DNA of 64,000 nucleotides from Rhodopirellula sp. (GCA_012728855.1 JAAYEH010000311.1:23590-87589); one strand, 5' to 3'. Shown: positions 25,212 to 34,514, numbered from the stretch's first letter. Notes: generated by a model not told the origin, from the sequence alone. Numbers and translations are program-made.

Positions 25212-25682
25212 ATGGGCATCGAAACTCCTTCTGACGAGTTACCGCTGGACCGCTATACAGACCGTCTCAGAAAAGTACTCTCCGACGCGAAGGCTCTGGC
25301 AGACGGTCGCAGGTCGTCATCCGTCGGTCCAGAGCATCTCTTCCTTTCCATTAGCCAGCCTGGCTGCGCGAATGAAATACTGGGCATGCTTGGATACTCC
25401 CTCAATGACCTGCAAGTGCAGTTCGACCAGTGCTTCGCAGGTTCCGACGCGGATCATGGCTTGGAGCCGCCGTACACCGATGTTTCCGTTGAGGTGTTTG
25501 ACTACGCGAAGGACTACGCGAAGTCGCTGAAGCACGATTTCCTCGGCGACGAACATCTTCTCGCTGCACTGGTCGAGATTGAGTCACCGGTGGCGGCCTT
25601 TCTGCAATCACATGGTCTTTCGACTGGATCTGTTGAGCAAGCGGTGTTGAAGCTGCTTGGCCTTGGTTTGCCTGGCAAGTAA
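25212..25682 (+). CDS. Stand-alone Clp N-domain protein
   Basis: A 156-residue protein made of the two-repeat Clp N-terminal domain without any ATPase. Repeat one reads KVLSDAKALADGRRSSSVGPEHLFLSI and repeat two VFDYAKDYAKSLKHDFLGDEHLLAALVE, the usual 'A...A......v..EHLLlaL' pattern. Such proteins (ClpS- or ClpT-like) may modulate substrate delivery to ClpC or ClpA. The ATG at 25212 was chosen over an upstream GTG because GAGGTG precedes it and the domain starts soon after. It lies between a secreted hypothetical and a membrane protein, with no clp gene nearby. Confidence 0.8.
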   Translation: MGIETPSDELPLDRYTDRLRKVLSDAKALADGRRSSSVGPEHLFLSISQPGCANEILGMLGYSLNDLQVQFDQCFAGSDADHGLEPPYTDVSVEVFDYAKDYAKSLKHDFLGDEHLLAALVEIESPVAAFLQSHGLSTGSVEQAVLKLLGLGLPGK

Positions 25683-25685
25683 TGC

Positions 25686-25743
25686 CGCATCCATGCCGGA
25701 ACGCCTTCGGCGAGGTTCCGACGGCGAGGAGGTGGTAGACTGA
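25686..25743. repeat. Direct repeat unit, copy 2 (ends GTGGTAGACTGA)
   Basis: Partner of 25070-25128, placed just after the Clp-N stop and 67 nt before the membrane-protein ATG. The last 12 nt are identical between copies; the rest matches with many changes. Confidence 0.45.
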
Positions 25744-25809
25744 CTCGAAGTTCAAACTCAACAGGTGGCCGACATCGGCGTCGGGCATCCGTACCGTTGG
25801 ACCACGCTG

Positions 25810-26460
25810 ATGTCACTGTCCCAGCGAACCGACGCGATCGTGCGTTTCCTGCTTGCATTGTCGCTATGGTGCATTGCGGCATGGCGCAGCCCCTTTTTCG
25901 GGTTTGATGCAGGCGTACTTCTCGTTGGGGCTGCGACGGCCTGTGTCGTTCATTGGCAAGGCAGTTGGTCGTGGTCCTTTCTGACTTGCGCTGTTGTCAA
26001 GGCGTACTTTTTTCGCTGTATCGTGCTTTGCCTGATGGGAAGTGATACGGCAAAACTCATTGCCGTTCAAGATATTGGGATGGGGCTTGTTGCAGTTTCC
26101 GGCGGATACGCGGCACAGCGAGCACTTGGCAAGGACGCGGGGCGAGGCAACAGGACAGGCTTCCATCGGTTGGTCCGGGATGGGGTTGCGCCGAGCGGCA
26201 GTTCTTACGCAGACCTGGTGCTTGAGGATGTGACGGACGAGAGCCGAACAGGACGAAAAGGAGAAAACGCTATCTGGTCGCCGCTGCAGTTCACTTTAAG
26301 GGCGTTGAGTGTGTTCACTGTGGCCTGGAGCGGTTTGCTTGCCGTGGGCGTCATGGGCGGCATCGGCGCCGCCGGCGGCGTGCTGCTTCTGGCCATGTCC
26401 TGGTTCTTGGTCGTCGGCTTTGCGCGGCTCATTGCTTCCGGAACTCGCGCGGCCCAGTAG
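25810..26460 (+). CDS. Hypothetical multi-pass membrane protein
   Basis: About 216 residues with hydrophobic helices near 12-30 (FLLALSLWCIAAW), 38-55, 62-80, and a C-terminal pair (LSVFTVAWSGLLAVGVMGGIG and VLLLAMSWFLVVGFARL). A polar middle of about 60 residues lies between them. No motif recognised. The start could also be GTG at 25765. Codon use is ordinary for the window. Confidence 0.6.
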   Translation: MSLSQRTDAIVRFLLALSLWCIAAWRSPFFGFDAGVLLVGAATACVVHWQGSWSWSFLTCAVVKAYFFRCIVLCLMGSDTAKLIAVQDIGMGLVAVSGGYAAQRALGKDAGRGNRTGFHRLVRDGVAPSGSSYADLVLEDVTDESRTGRKGENAIWSPLQFTLRALSVFTVAWSGLLAVGVMGGIGAAGGVLLLAMSWFLVVGFARLIASGTRAAQ

Positions 26461-26821
26461 CGACAGTCGCGGACCACGACAGGATGCTGGAGCGTGCGGC
26501 AAGAACCGATATGCCTCATTGCCCAACGGCGCTTCGCCCGCTACGCGCACGCCGCCGGGTGTTGTGCAGACGGACGTGGATTAATACGGTTCCTCAGGAA
26601 GCCGAATTCCGACCCATTCACTTGCCCTACCATCCCTGAGAAAACGCACGTTGGAACCAGCAATCACCGCAGTTTTCACTCATGAACTCTGCCGAAGACC
26701 CTCTTAGCCGATTTCATTCAGCGATTAGCCCACACGAGGGGAGAAACTGCTCTTCCGTAACGCGGCGGCTTCGCTATACTCCCCACCCTGGTGAATTCGC
26801 GGGACCGTTCCAGGGTAAAGA
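26461..26821. other. Gene-free stretch upstream of the desaturase
   Basis: About 360 nt with no convincing coding frame, tRNA or long repeat. A TATACT box at 26775-26780, with a weak TTCCGT 16 nt upstream, is a possible promoter for the desaturase gene. Confidence 0.5.
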
Positions 26822-27913
26822 ATGCGAGTCGGCAAAGACCTGATTCTGGCGACCAGGGCGTATGCCAAGGACGACACCGCCAGGAGCTGGTGGGCGATCC
26901 TCTCCACCGTGGCGTTGCTCGCGGCGGCCTCGGCCGGAACTGTCGTCAACCTGCACTGGATCGGCCGGCTCTTGGCCTCGGTGCTGGCGGCCCTGCTGAT
27001 GGTCCGCTTGTTCGTCATTTACCACGACCATCAACACCACGCCATTCTGGCGCGGTCCAAGGCGGCCAGGTATCTGATGGAACTCTGGGGCATCATCGCG
27101 ATCACCCCGACCAGCATCTGGACGCATACGCACAACCATCACCACAATCACAACTCGAAGCTCCGCAGCTCCCACATCGGCTCCTATCCGGTGATGACCA
27201 AAGAGCGCTTCCTGAAAGCCTCGAGAAAAGAACGCTTTCGTTATCTTGCGATGCGGCACCCGCTGACGATTCTCTTCGGCTACCTTTCCATTTTTCTGCT
27301 TGGCATGTGCCTGGTCCCTTTCGTTGAGAATCCGATAGGTCACAAGGATTCCGGTTTGGCGCTGGCGCTTCATCTGGCGTTGTACGGCCTGGTGGGATTT
27401 ACACTGGGCCTCTCGGGGATTCTCTTCACCCTCTTCATTCCGTTTTTCATCGCATGCGCAACGGGCTCTTATCTCTTCTACGCCCAGCACAATTTCCCCA
27501 GCGCCTTGTTTCGAGAGAACGGCGATTGGACCTATGCGGGGGCGGCGTTGGAATCATCGAGCTTCTGCCAGATGAATCCGCTGATGCACTACTTCACCGG
27601 CAACATCGGCTACCACCACATCCACCACTTGAACTCGAAGATTCCCTTCTACCGTCTTCCCGAAGTCTACGCGGAAATCCCCGAACTGCAGCAGGCCAAG
27701 ACCACCAGCCTGCACCCTCTGGAGATTCTCCGCTGTCTGCGTCTGAAGGTGTGGGACAGCGATCTCGAAAGGCTGACGCCGCTGCCAAAGGCGGCGGACG
27801 CCACCGTTCGTGGGCGGGCAGGAAGAGGACAGGTCCACGTTTTCAGCCCGCGTCGTTGGCGCCGAAGTGCGTCGAGCCGGCGGAAAGTGGACCAGTCGCC
27901 GCCCGTGCGGTGA
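26822..27913 (+). CDS. Membrane fatty acid desaturase
   Basis: A 363-residue integral-membrane di-iron desaturase. The three histidine boxes are HDHQHH (about 68-73), HTHNHHHNH (about 101-109) and GYHHIHH (about 261-267), with pairs of hydrophobic helices between them. It should introduce double bonds into acyl chains of membrane lipids or related long chains. The last 34 or so residues (from about RGRAGRG) are encoded by a family A repeat rather than by the desaturase gene proper, and the TGA at 27911 lies inside the repeat. Weak ribosome-binding site. Confidence 0.9.
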   Translation: MRVGKDLILATRAYAKDDTARSWWAILSTVALLAAASAGTVVNLHWIGRLLASVLAALLMVRLFVIYHDHQHHAILARSKAARYLMELWGIIAITPTSIWTHTHNHHHNHNSKLRSSHIGSYPVMTKERFLKASRKERFRYLAMRHPLTILFGYLSIFLLGMCLVPFVENPIGHKDSGLALALHLALYGLVGFTLGLSGILFTLFIPFFIACATGSYLFYAQHNFPSALFRENGDWTYAGAALESSSFCQMNPLMHYFTGNIGYHHIHHLNSKIPFYRLPEVYAEIPELQQAKTTSLHPLEILRCLRLKVWDSDLERLTPLPKAADATVRGRAGRGQVHVFSPRRWRRSASSRRKVDQSPPVR

Positions 27914-27921
27914 ACCGTTAC
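27802..27921. repeat. Family A inverted repeat, copy 2, inside a coding end
   Basis: ACCGTTCGTGGGCGGGCAGG opens it and GCCCGTGCGGTGAACCGTTA closes it. The cores GGACAGGTCCACGTTTTCAG and GGACCAGTC match the other family A copies. All but the last few bases are translated as the tail of the desaturase. Confidence 0.8.
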
Positions 27922-28093
27922 GCGGAAGGACGTTGAAGGTCTGTACCCCATCGGCGAGTTGGCCGAGGAATCGCGGGGGTTGATGGCCGGACGACGGGGC
28001 CGGTAGAATCAACACACGACACGGACTGGCCGACGGGCGGGGGGTGTCCGCCGCCGCGGCCGCCCGCGAATCCTTTATCCGAAGCGATCGCCC

Positions 28094-28699
28094 ATGATGA
28101 CCGATGTACGAGTTTTAATTGTTGCCCTATCGTTCGCTGCCCCGACGATCCTGGGTTGCGCCGGGGAGAGCAGCGCACCAAAGGATCCCATCCAGCCCGT
28201 TGCCGTCGTGCCGCCGGCGGCCGTTTCCCCGAGCGATCCGGCCGCGCCCAATCCGGCAGGCGAAGGCAGGAAGTTGGCGACATTCGTGACCAACAAGGGG
28301 ACCATCAAACTAGAACTCTATGCCGACAAGGTGCCGAAGACGGTGGCCAACTTCGAGAAGCTGGCAGGGGAAGGCTTCTACGACGGCCTGAAGTTCCACC
28401 GCGTGATCCCCGACTTCATGGTTCAGGGTGGATGCCCTCAGGGCACGGGCACCGGCGGACCGGGCTATACCTTCGAGGACGAGTTCCATCCCAGCCTCAA
28501 ACACGACTCGCCCGGCATCTTCTCGATGGCCAACTCCGGGCCAGACACAAACGGCTCACAATTCTTCATCACCCACGTCCCCACGCCTTGGCTCGACAAC
28601 AAGCATTCCGTCTTCGGCAAGGTGATCGAAGGCATGGATGTGGTCAACTCGATTCGGCAGGGCGACGTGATGGAGAAGGTGAGCGTCGCCAACGAGTAA
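28094..28699 (+). CDS. Cyclophilin-type peptidyl-prolyl isomerase, lipoprotein
   Basis: A 201-residue protein with a lipobox (PTILGC), so it is membrane-tethered outside the cytoplasm. A Pro/Ala-rich linker of about 35 residues leads to the cyclophilin domain: FVTNKGTIKLELYADKVPKT, FHRVIPDFMVQGG, GYTFEDEF, MANSGPDTNGSQFFI and VFGKVIEGMDVV. The catalytic FHR..P arginine and the FFI patch are present. It speeds folding of exported proteins. ATG pair at 28094. Confidence 0.93.
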   Translation: MMTDVRVLIVALSFAAPTILGCAGESSAPKDPIQPVAVVPPAAVSPSDPAAPNPAGEGRKLATFVTNKGTIKLELYADKVPKTVANFEKLAGEGFYDGLKFHRVIPDFMVQGGCPQGTGTGGPGYTFEDEFHPSLKHDSPGIFSMANSGPDTNGSQFFITHVPTPWLDNKHSVFGKVIEGMDVVNSIRQGDVMEKVSVANE

Positions 28700-28735
28700 C
28701 CCCGCTCGATGTCCATTCCGTGAGGAGGTTGTCCT

Positions 28736-30031
28736 ATGTTCCCGAGCACTCGCCGGAGTTTTCTCCGACAGTCGGCCGCGCTTGGCCTGGGCCTCAGCGC
28801 CGGCCTCACCCATAGAGCCTTTGCGGTCAATGAGAAGATCCGCGTTGCCTGCATCGGAGTGCGTGGGCGAGGCAACTCGGTGATGAACAGCTTCGCGGCG
28901 GAGCCCGATTGCGCCGTTACGCACATCTGCGACGTCAACGAGTCGACGCGCGGGCAGCGCGGGAAAGAAATGAAAGAGAAGACGGGGCTGATGCCCAAGC
29001 TGGTCAACGACTACCGCTCTCTGCTGGACGACGAATCGGTAGACGCGTTCATGGTAGCCACGCCCGATCACTGGCACGCACTGCCCACCATCCACGGTTG
29101 CCTGGCCGGCAAGGACGTCTATGTCGAGAAGCCCGCCAGCCATAACATCCTTGAGGGCAAGACGGCCGTGGCCGCCGCGCGGAAGCACGGCCGGATGGTG
29201 CAGGTCGGCACGCAACTCCGCAGCGCGCCGTTTATGAAGGATGCCATCCAGTACATCCACACCGGCGCGCTGGGAAAGGTGATCTATGGAAGAGCCTGGG
29301 AAACCAGCCGCAACAGTGCCGTGCAACTCGTGCCCGACAGCGATCCCCCCTCGGATCTCGACTACGATCTTTGGCAGGGTCCGGCGCCCGAGCGGCCCTA
29401 TAACCGGTCGATCGTCGGTGGCGCCTGGCGGTGGCTTTTTGACTACGGCACCGGCGACCTGGGCAACGACGGCGTCCACCGCATCGACTACTGCCGCTGG
29501 GTCATGGGCCTGGAAGGCATGCCCCAGGCAATCTGCTGTTCCGGCGGCAAGTTCTTCTTTGAAGACGATCAGCAGTGGCCCGATACACAAGTGGTAACCT
29601 ATGAATATCCCGGCAAGATCCTGCAGTACGAGATGCGTCTCTGGTCGCAGCCGAGACTGTTCGGTCTCGGCGAGGGGGCGGCCGTCTACGGCGAAAACGG
29701 CTGGATCCTGTTGACGAACAACTCCTGGACAGCCTACGACGCCGGTGACAAAGTGGTCCGGCAGGGCGACAGCAACCCGAGCCACACCCAGCAGGCCCAC
29801 GTCCGCAACTTCCTTGACGCGGTCCGCAGCCGCAACCGCGAGTCGCTCAACCAGGAAATCTACTCGGGGCACGTTAGCACCGTGATGTGCCACGCCGGCA
29901 ATATCTCCTGGCGGACGGGCAAGAAGCTACGCCTCGACGGCGATACCGAACGGTTTGACGAGGAGGCGGCCAACCAGTACGTCGGACGCGAGCACCGCAA
30001 GGGTTTTGAACTGCCGAACGTCGAGGATTGA
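28736..30031 (+). CDS. Tat-exported Gfo/Idh/MocA oxidoreductase
   Basis: A 431-residue NAD(P)-dependent dehydrogenase-like protein. The signal is RRSFLRQSAALGLGLSAGL. The Rossmann start is VACIGVRGRGNSVMNSF, then THICDVNE and VATPDHWHALPTIHGCLAGKDVYVEKPAS, the EKP motif holding the catalytic lysine. The C-terminal half has the expected substrate-binding beta sheet (GDLGNDGVHRIDYCRW). Exported members probably carry bound NAD and oxidise or rearrange sugars at C3. AGGAGG lies 8-9 nt before the ATG. Confidence 0.92.
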   Translation: MFPSTRRSFLRQSAALGLGLSAGLTHRAFAVNEKIRVACIGVRGRGNSVMNSFAAEPDCAVTHICDVNESTRGQRGKEMKEKTGLMPKLVNDYRSLLDDESVDAFMVATPDHWHALPTIHGCLAGKDVYVEKPASHNILEGKTAVAAARKHGRMVQVGTQLRSAPFMKDAIQYIHTGALGKVIYGRAWETSRNSAVQLVPDSDPPSDLDYDLWQGPAPERPYNRSIVGGAWRWLFDYGTGDLGNDGVHRIDYCRWVMGLEGMPQAICCSGGKFFFEDDQQWPDTQVVTYEYPGKILQYEMRLWSQPRLFGLGEGAAVYGENGWILLTNNSWTAYDAGDKVVRQGDSNPSHTQQAHVRNFLDAVRSRNRESLNQEIYSGHVSTVMCHAGNISWRTGKKLRLDGDTERFDEEAANQYVGREHRKGFELPNVED

Positions 30032-30233
30032 TCCATGCATGGAAAATGATCTGTCTTGGTTCCCCGTGAACCGGAGTTCCATGTTGGCGGAGTTAGCGGA
30101 GGGCGGCGGTGCTGGGTTGCCGCGGAACTGTCTGATCCTGCGACGGTTGGATCCATCGCCTTGTGAGGACAATCCATCATGAGTCTTTAGTCGGTTTGTG
30201 CAGCCGCAACGTATGGGATACCCCGAGGTGATC

Positions 30234-33200
30234 ATGGGAAAGCAGATGATCGGCATCGTGCTGGCATGGGCTGTAGCGGCGAACGTGAGCGCGAGCACCG
30301 AAACGCAGGAGATCGCCCCTGTGGCTGTCTGGAGCCCGACGCCCACGCATCCGCCCGGGCAGCCGACGCTCGAGCACCTGATCGACGGCGATTGGGCGAC
30401 TTCTTGTTGTTTTCTCGATGACACACTGACCGGAAAGGATCCGAAGACGCTGCCCCCCAATGCCGCTCCCCCGGTGACCGCTCGTTTCGTTCTCGATCTG
30501 GGGAAGTGCCAAGAAGTGGGCGGGATCCGCTTCGTTGCCCAGAAGTCGTGGGCCAACTGCATGGCGGAAAATGTCAGCGTGTTTGCCTGTGACAATCGCG
30601 AGGGAACGGTAAACGTCCGCTGCTTGAACGAGAACTGCCCTCTCCCGCCGGTCAATACCTTGAATGCGGCTTTCGTGGTGTGGAAGCCGGTTGCCACGCG
30701 CTATCTCCATGTTCTGGTCAATGAATCGTACGACAGGCGGCGCAACGGGACCGACTGGTGGCGGGGAATCGATCCGGCGCTGCCGCGGGAACAATGGCGC
30801 TGCAACGACAAACTGCGATGTGAATTCGGCTGGTGGTGGGGTGGCTGGTTGGCAACCGTGCGACAGACTCCACAGGCCGTGGGCGGCCCGCTGTATGACG
30901 TCGCAGGAACCGGCAATCCGCTCACGGTCCAAATCGCCGAGGTCTCTTGTTTCCGCGGCCAGCCCGCCGACCTGCCCCTTCCCAACCCGCCGCATGTCGC
31001 TTATCCGGAAAGCCGCCTCCAGCGCGACTGGATGTATCAGGACTGCGGGCAGGAAAACGTCGCGATGGTCGCCAATACGATCGCCCCAGTTCCCGCGACG
31101 GAACCTGGCCCCGATATTTCCCGGTGTTTCTCCTCGAAGTCGGAGTCGTCCGTCGAACAAGGCATGGTCCAGCGGGTGCTGGCGGAGTTGGAGTGTCGCA
31201 AGGTCGACACAGCCCGTCTCCGTGAGCAACTCCGCGTACTCTCCGCGGTTCCCGGCAGCGATCCCCGCTGGAAAGATCTGTACTTCGCCGCCTGCCGACA
31301 ACGCCGGCAGGAACGGCTCAAGGCCGTTCGATCCTGGACGCCGCGGTTTGTCTATGTGAAACACTACGTCTTCGGTGGCTGGACCCATGTGGAGCCGACC
31401 GATGAGTTGACCGACGAACAGTTCTTCGAGCGCAATCCCGACTTCCATGAGGGTTCGCAACTCTGCCTGGCAACCATTCACGAAGATGGAACCGTAACCA
31501 ACGAGATCCTTCTCGACAAGCCCCGAGGCATTGTCCGCGATCCCAATCTTTCGTTTGATGCGAAGACTCTCGTTTTCTCGATGCGGGACAACTTCCAGAC
31601 AGACGACAACCACCTCTACAAGATGAATCTGGCCGACCGGAGCATTCAGCAGATCACGTTTTCGCCGGTGATCGACGGCCAGACGCTTCCCTGCAGCGAC
31701 ACGGAGCCCTGCTTTGCTCCCAACGGGGATATCATCTTCCAGACCACGCGTTGCGGCCAATTGGATGTCTGCTGGGCACATCCGACCAGCAATCTTTACA
31801 CGTGCGACATCAACGGCCGAGCGATCCGCCGCCTGGCGTTCGACCAGGTGCGCACGCTCCACCCACAGGTTCTGGAGGACGGGCGGATTATCTATACCCG
31901 TTGGGAATACAACGACCGCAATCCGTTCTTCCTCCAGTCGCTGTTCGCGATGAACGCCGACGGAACGGCGCAGACGGCATTCTATGGCAACAACAGCGAG
32001 TATCCGGCGGCGTTGATCCACTCTCGCGGGATCCCGGGCACCAGCAAGGTGATCACGGTTGTCTCCGGGCATCATGTTCTGCAGAAGGGGAAGCTGGCGA
32101 TCCTCGACCGTTCGAAAGGCTCCGACGGAAACCATGGAGTCCAGTACGTCGCCGGTGCATCGCCGGACGGCAAGCCGGGCCGTCAGCCGTCGAACATTCC
32201 TACGATCGCCCAGCTCAACGACCCCTGGCCCCATCACTTCTTCGACTTGTTCGGCCAGGTTGGTCCGCAGTGGCAATACCCCTATGCCTTTGACGAGAGC
32301 CACTACCTGGTAGCCTTCAATCCCGAAGGCTACCATTTTCTCAAGGGCCCCTTCAGTGTCCCTTTCGGCGTCTATTGGATGACGGCCGAGGGCAACCGTG
32401 AGCTGCTGGCGTTCGATTGGGGCAATTCCTGCGGGCAGGCGATTCCCTTGATGCCCACCCGGCAGCCGCCGGTCCGACCGTCGCAGGTCGACTGGAGTCA
32501 GTCTTCGGGCACGTTCTATGTCCAGGATGTCTATACAGGACCGGGACTGGAGGACGTGGAACGGGGAACCATCCAACGCCTGAGGGTGGTGGCACTGGAA
32601 TACCGGGCGGCCGGTGTATCCAAGAACTTCAATCGAGGTGTTGCCGGCGGCTCGCACGTCAATACACCGGTCGCGATCGACAACGGCTCACAGGATGTGA
32701 AACATGTGCTCGGCGAGGTGGCCGTGGAAGACGATGGCAGCGCCTACTTCGAGGTTCCGGCCCGCAATGCCGTCTATTTCCAACTGCTGGATGCGAAAGG
32801 CCGCTGCGTGCAAACCATGCGAAGTTGGACCATGGTTTTGCCCGGCGAGCGCGTGGGATGCGTCGGGTGTCACGAGAACAAATGCCAAACGGGTCTGGCT
32901 GCGGCTCGAATGCCGGTTGCCATGAACCGGCGCGCCCGTGCCCTGCAGCCGCCGGCCGGTCAGTTGCCTCATCCGCTGTTGGCACGATTGGAGAGAGAGG
33001 GGCCTTTGGCGAACGTCGAGGCGTTCCTCGGCGTCAATGCGCCGTGCTCACTCGACGCCAAGGCGGCCGTCGATGGGTTCAGTTATGTCCAGATGGTGCA
33101 GCCCATCTGGGACAGGCACTGCGTCGCTTGCCATGAGGGCGATGCCAACGCCCCGGACATCAAGATGCGGTCGGCGTTGCGATTGACCGGCGAGTTCGTC

Positions 33201-33632
33201 GCGCTGCCTGCCGGAGGGGAGCTTGCCGGCCTGAGAGACTTCACGCAGTCCTACCTCGCCCTGACGGCGAAGGGCCAGTGTACGCCGCTGGTGAACTGGG
33301 TCCATCCCCAATCGATGGCAGCCATGTTGCCCCCGTACGCGTGCGGCTCCGCGCAAAGCAAACTGATGGACTACTTGGAACCGTCGCACTATCAGGTCCA
33401 AGTGACCGACGCCGAGAAGCGGGTGGTCGCTTGCTGGATCGACCTTGCCGTTCCGTTCTGCGGCTCCTACGCCCAGGCAAACACCTGGGATCGGCAGGAG
33501 TGGCGAGGGTGGCGGATCGAGTCGAACACCTGGAACCAGCCACAAAAGGAGCTTTACGAGTATTTCCAAAGGAAACGGCTGTTGTTCGCCCAGCAGGAAC
33601 TCGAAAACATCAAGGCTTTGATCGGAAAGTAA
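30234..33632 (+). CDS. HzsA-related secreted dihaem cytochrome / beta-propeller protein
   Basis: A 1132-residue exported protein resembling the alpha subunit of anammox hydrazine synthase. After a signal peptide (IGIVLAWAVAANVSAS) comes a discoidin-like region (LEHLIDGDWATSCC), then a six-bladed-propeller-like section with WD40/TolB-type strands (LYKMNLADRSIQQITFSP, FAPNGDIIFQTTR, ADGTAQTAFYG). Two CxxCH haem sites follow: CVGCH at 876-880 and CVACH at 963-967, the second in a WDRHCVACHEGDA setting. Planctomycetes that are not anammox bacteria encode such homologues, whose role is unknown; redox chemistry outside the cytoplasm is likely. ATG at 30234 with GAGGT upstream. Its stop abuts the stop of the convergent next gene. 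Confidence 0.85.
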   Translation: MGKQMIGIVLAWAVAANVSASTETQEIAPVAVWSPTPTHPPGQPTLEHLIDGDWATSCCFLDDTLTGKDPKTLPPNAAPPVTARFVLDLGKCQEVGGIRFVAQKSWANCMAENVSVFACDNREGTVNVRCLNENCPLPPVNTLNAAFVVWKPVATRYLHVLVNESYDRRRNGTDWWRGIDPALPREQWRCNDKLRCEFGWWWGGWLATVRQTPQAVGGPLYDVAGTGNPLTVQIAEVSCFRGQPADLPLPNPPHVAYPESRLQRDWMYQDCGQENVAMVANTIAPVPATEPGPDISRCFSSKSESSVEQGMVQRVLAELECRKVDTARLREQLRVLSAVPGSDPRWKDLYFAACRQRRQERLKAVRSWTPRFVYVKHYVFGGWTHVEPTDELTDEQFFERNPDFHEGSQLCLATIHEDGTVTNEILLDKPRGIVRDPNLSFDAKTLVFSMRDNFQTDDNHLYKMNLADRSIQQITFSPVIDGQTLPCSDTEPCFAPNGDIIFQTTRCGQLDVCWAHPTSNLYTCDINGRAIRRLAFDQVRTLHPQVLEDGRIIYTRWEYNDRNPFFLQSLFAMNADGTAQTAFYGNNSEYPAALIHSRGIPGTSKVITVVSGHHVLQKGKLAILDRSKGSDGNHGVQYVAGASPDGKPGRQPSNIPTIAQLNDPWPHHFFDLFGQVGPQWQYPYAFDESHYLVAFNPEGYHFLKGPFSVPFGVYWMTAEGNRELLAFDWGNSCGQAIPLMPTRQPPVRPSQVDWSQSSGTFYVQDVYTGPGLEDVERGTIQRLRVVALEYRAAGVSKNFNRGVAGGSHVNTPVAIDNGSQDVKHVLGEVAVEDDGSAYFEVPARNAVYFQLLDAKGRCVQTMRSWTMVLPGERVGCVGCHENKCQTGLAAARMPVAMNRRARALQPPAGQLPHPLLARLEREGPLANVEAFLGVNAPCSLDAKAAVDGFSYVQMVQPIWDRHCVACHEGDANAPDIKMRSALRLTGEFVALPAGGELAGLRDFTQSYLALTAKGQCTPLVNWVHPQSMAAMLPPYACGSAQSKLMDYLEPSHYQVQVTDAEKRVVACWIDLAVPFCGSYAQANTWDRQEWRGWRIESNTWNQPQKELYEYFQRKRLLFAQQELENIKALIGK

Positions 33633-34463
33633 TCAGTTGCGCAGGGCCAGGCGGAAGAAATTCTCCAACACTGTGCGGCCATGCGAGTGCTCGTTGTCGT
33701 AGTTCTCGGGATGGAACTGGACGCCGTAGACGGCTCGTTCCCAGTGCCGCATGACCTGGACCCGGCACTCTGCCGAGGAGGCCAACAGTTCAAAGCCGGG
33801 CGGTGTGTCGGACAGTTGGAATGCGTGCGATTGGCTGACCACGAACTCGTCGGGCAGGCCGGCGAGCAGTGGATCCGCCTGGTTCACTTTCACCCCCAGA
33901 AATCCCTTCTCTTTGAACATGCCCGGATGGTAGCCGGGGCTCGGATCGGCCTCGCCGGGCCTCAATCGACGCAGGGGCACGACCGGGGTTCCATGAGCGT
34001 TGCCAATCAACTGGCAACCGCCGCATAGTCCAATCAGCGGGATTTTTGTGGTGCGGAGAAAATCGTAGAACCGTTCATCATTGGGGCGGACGTTGGTGGT
34101 GCTCCGCCCACTGATCAAGATGGCCTTGATTTGCGGTTGATCGAACTCATCCCCGTTAAGCTGGCTGGCGTGGACCACTAGGCAGTCCAGCCCCGAGAGT
34201 TCGGAAAACCGCTTGCGCATGGCGATTGCATGGTGGTCCTTGCCGGTCTGGGCCATTTTGCTCAGCCCCTTGCGGACAATCTCGGCATGCTCGATGTACA
34301 GGAAGACGATTACCGGGCGGTCGAGAGTGGCCAACACCTGCGGCGGGTCAAATGCCTGGGCCCAGAGTTCATCCGCCGACTTTTCGTCAACCGCCAGGCA
34401 GGTCGTGACAGCGAAGAAAATCGCCAGGAGAGCCAGGGCGGCTGGCTTACGTTTGGATATCAT
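33633..34463 (-). CDS. Exported class I glutamine-amidotransferase-like protein
   Basis: A 276-residue GATase1-fold protein with an unexpected signal peptide (MISKRKPAALALLAIFFAVT, cleavage near CLA). The nucleophile elbow is GLCGGCQL and the catalytic His-Glu lies in GVQFHPENYD, so the triad is intact. GATase1 domains normally release ammonia in the cytoplasm for synthases such as GuaA; an exported, free-standing one may act as a gamma-glutamyl hydrolase. ILISGRSTT replaces the usual LSGGP. GGGAAA precedes the ATG. Tail-to-tail with the HzsA-related gene with no gap. Confidence 0.85.
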   Translation of the reverse strand: MISKRKPAALALLAIFFAVTTCLAVDEKSADELWAQAFDPPQVLATLDRPVIVFLYIEHAEIVRKGLSKMAQTGKDHHAIAMRKRFSELSGLDCLVVHASQLNGDEFDQPQIKAILISGRSTTNVRPNDERFYDFLRTTKIPLIGLCGGCQLIGNAHGTPVVPLRRLRPGEADPSPGYHPGMFKEKGFLGVKVNQADPLLAGLPDEFVVSQSHAFQLSDTPPGFELLASSAECRVQVMRHWERAVYGVQFHPENYDNEHSHGRTVLENFFRLALRN

Positions 34464-34514
34464 CGACCGTTTCCCTTTTCCCGAGGCGCCGAGCGCCTGG
34501 AGTCAATCTCTGCA

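Noticed and set aside
30177..32657. 826-codon minus-strand frame
   Set aside because: Antisense of the HzsA-related gene; composition typical of a GC-skewed shadow frame.
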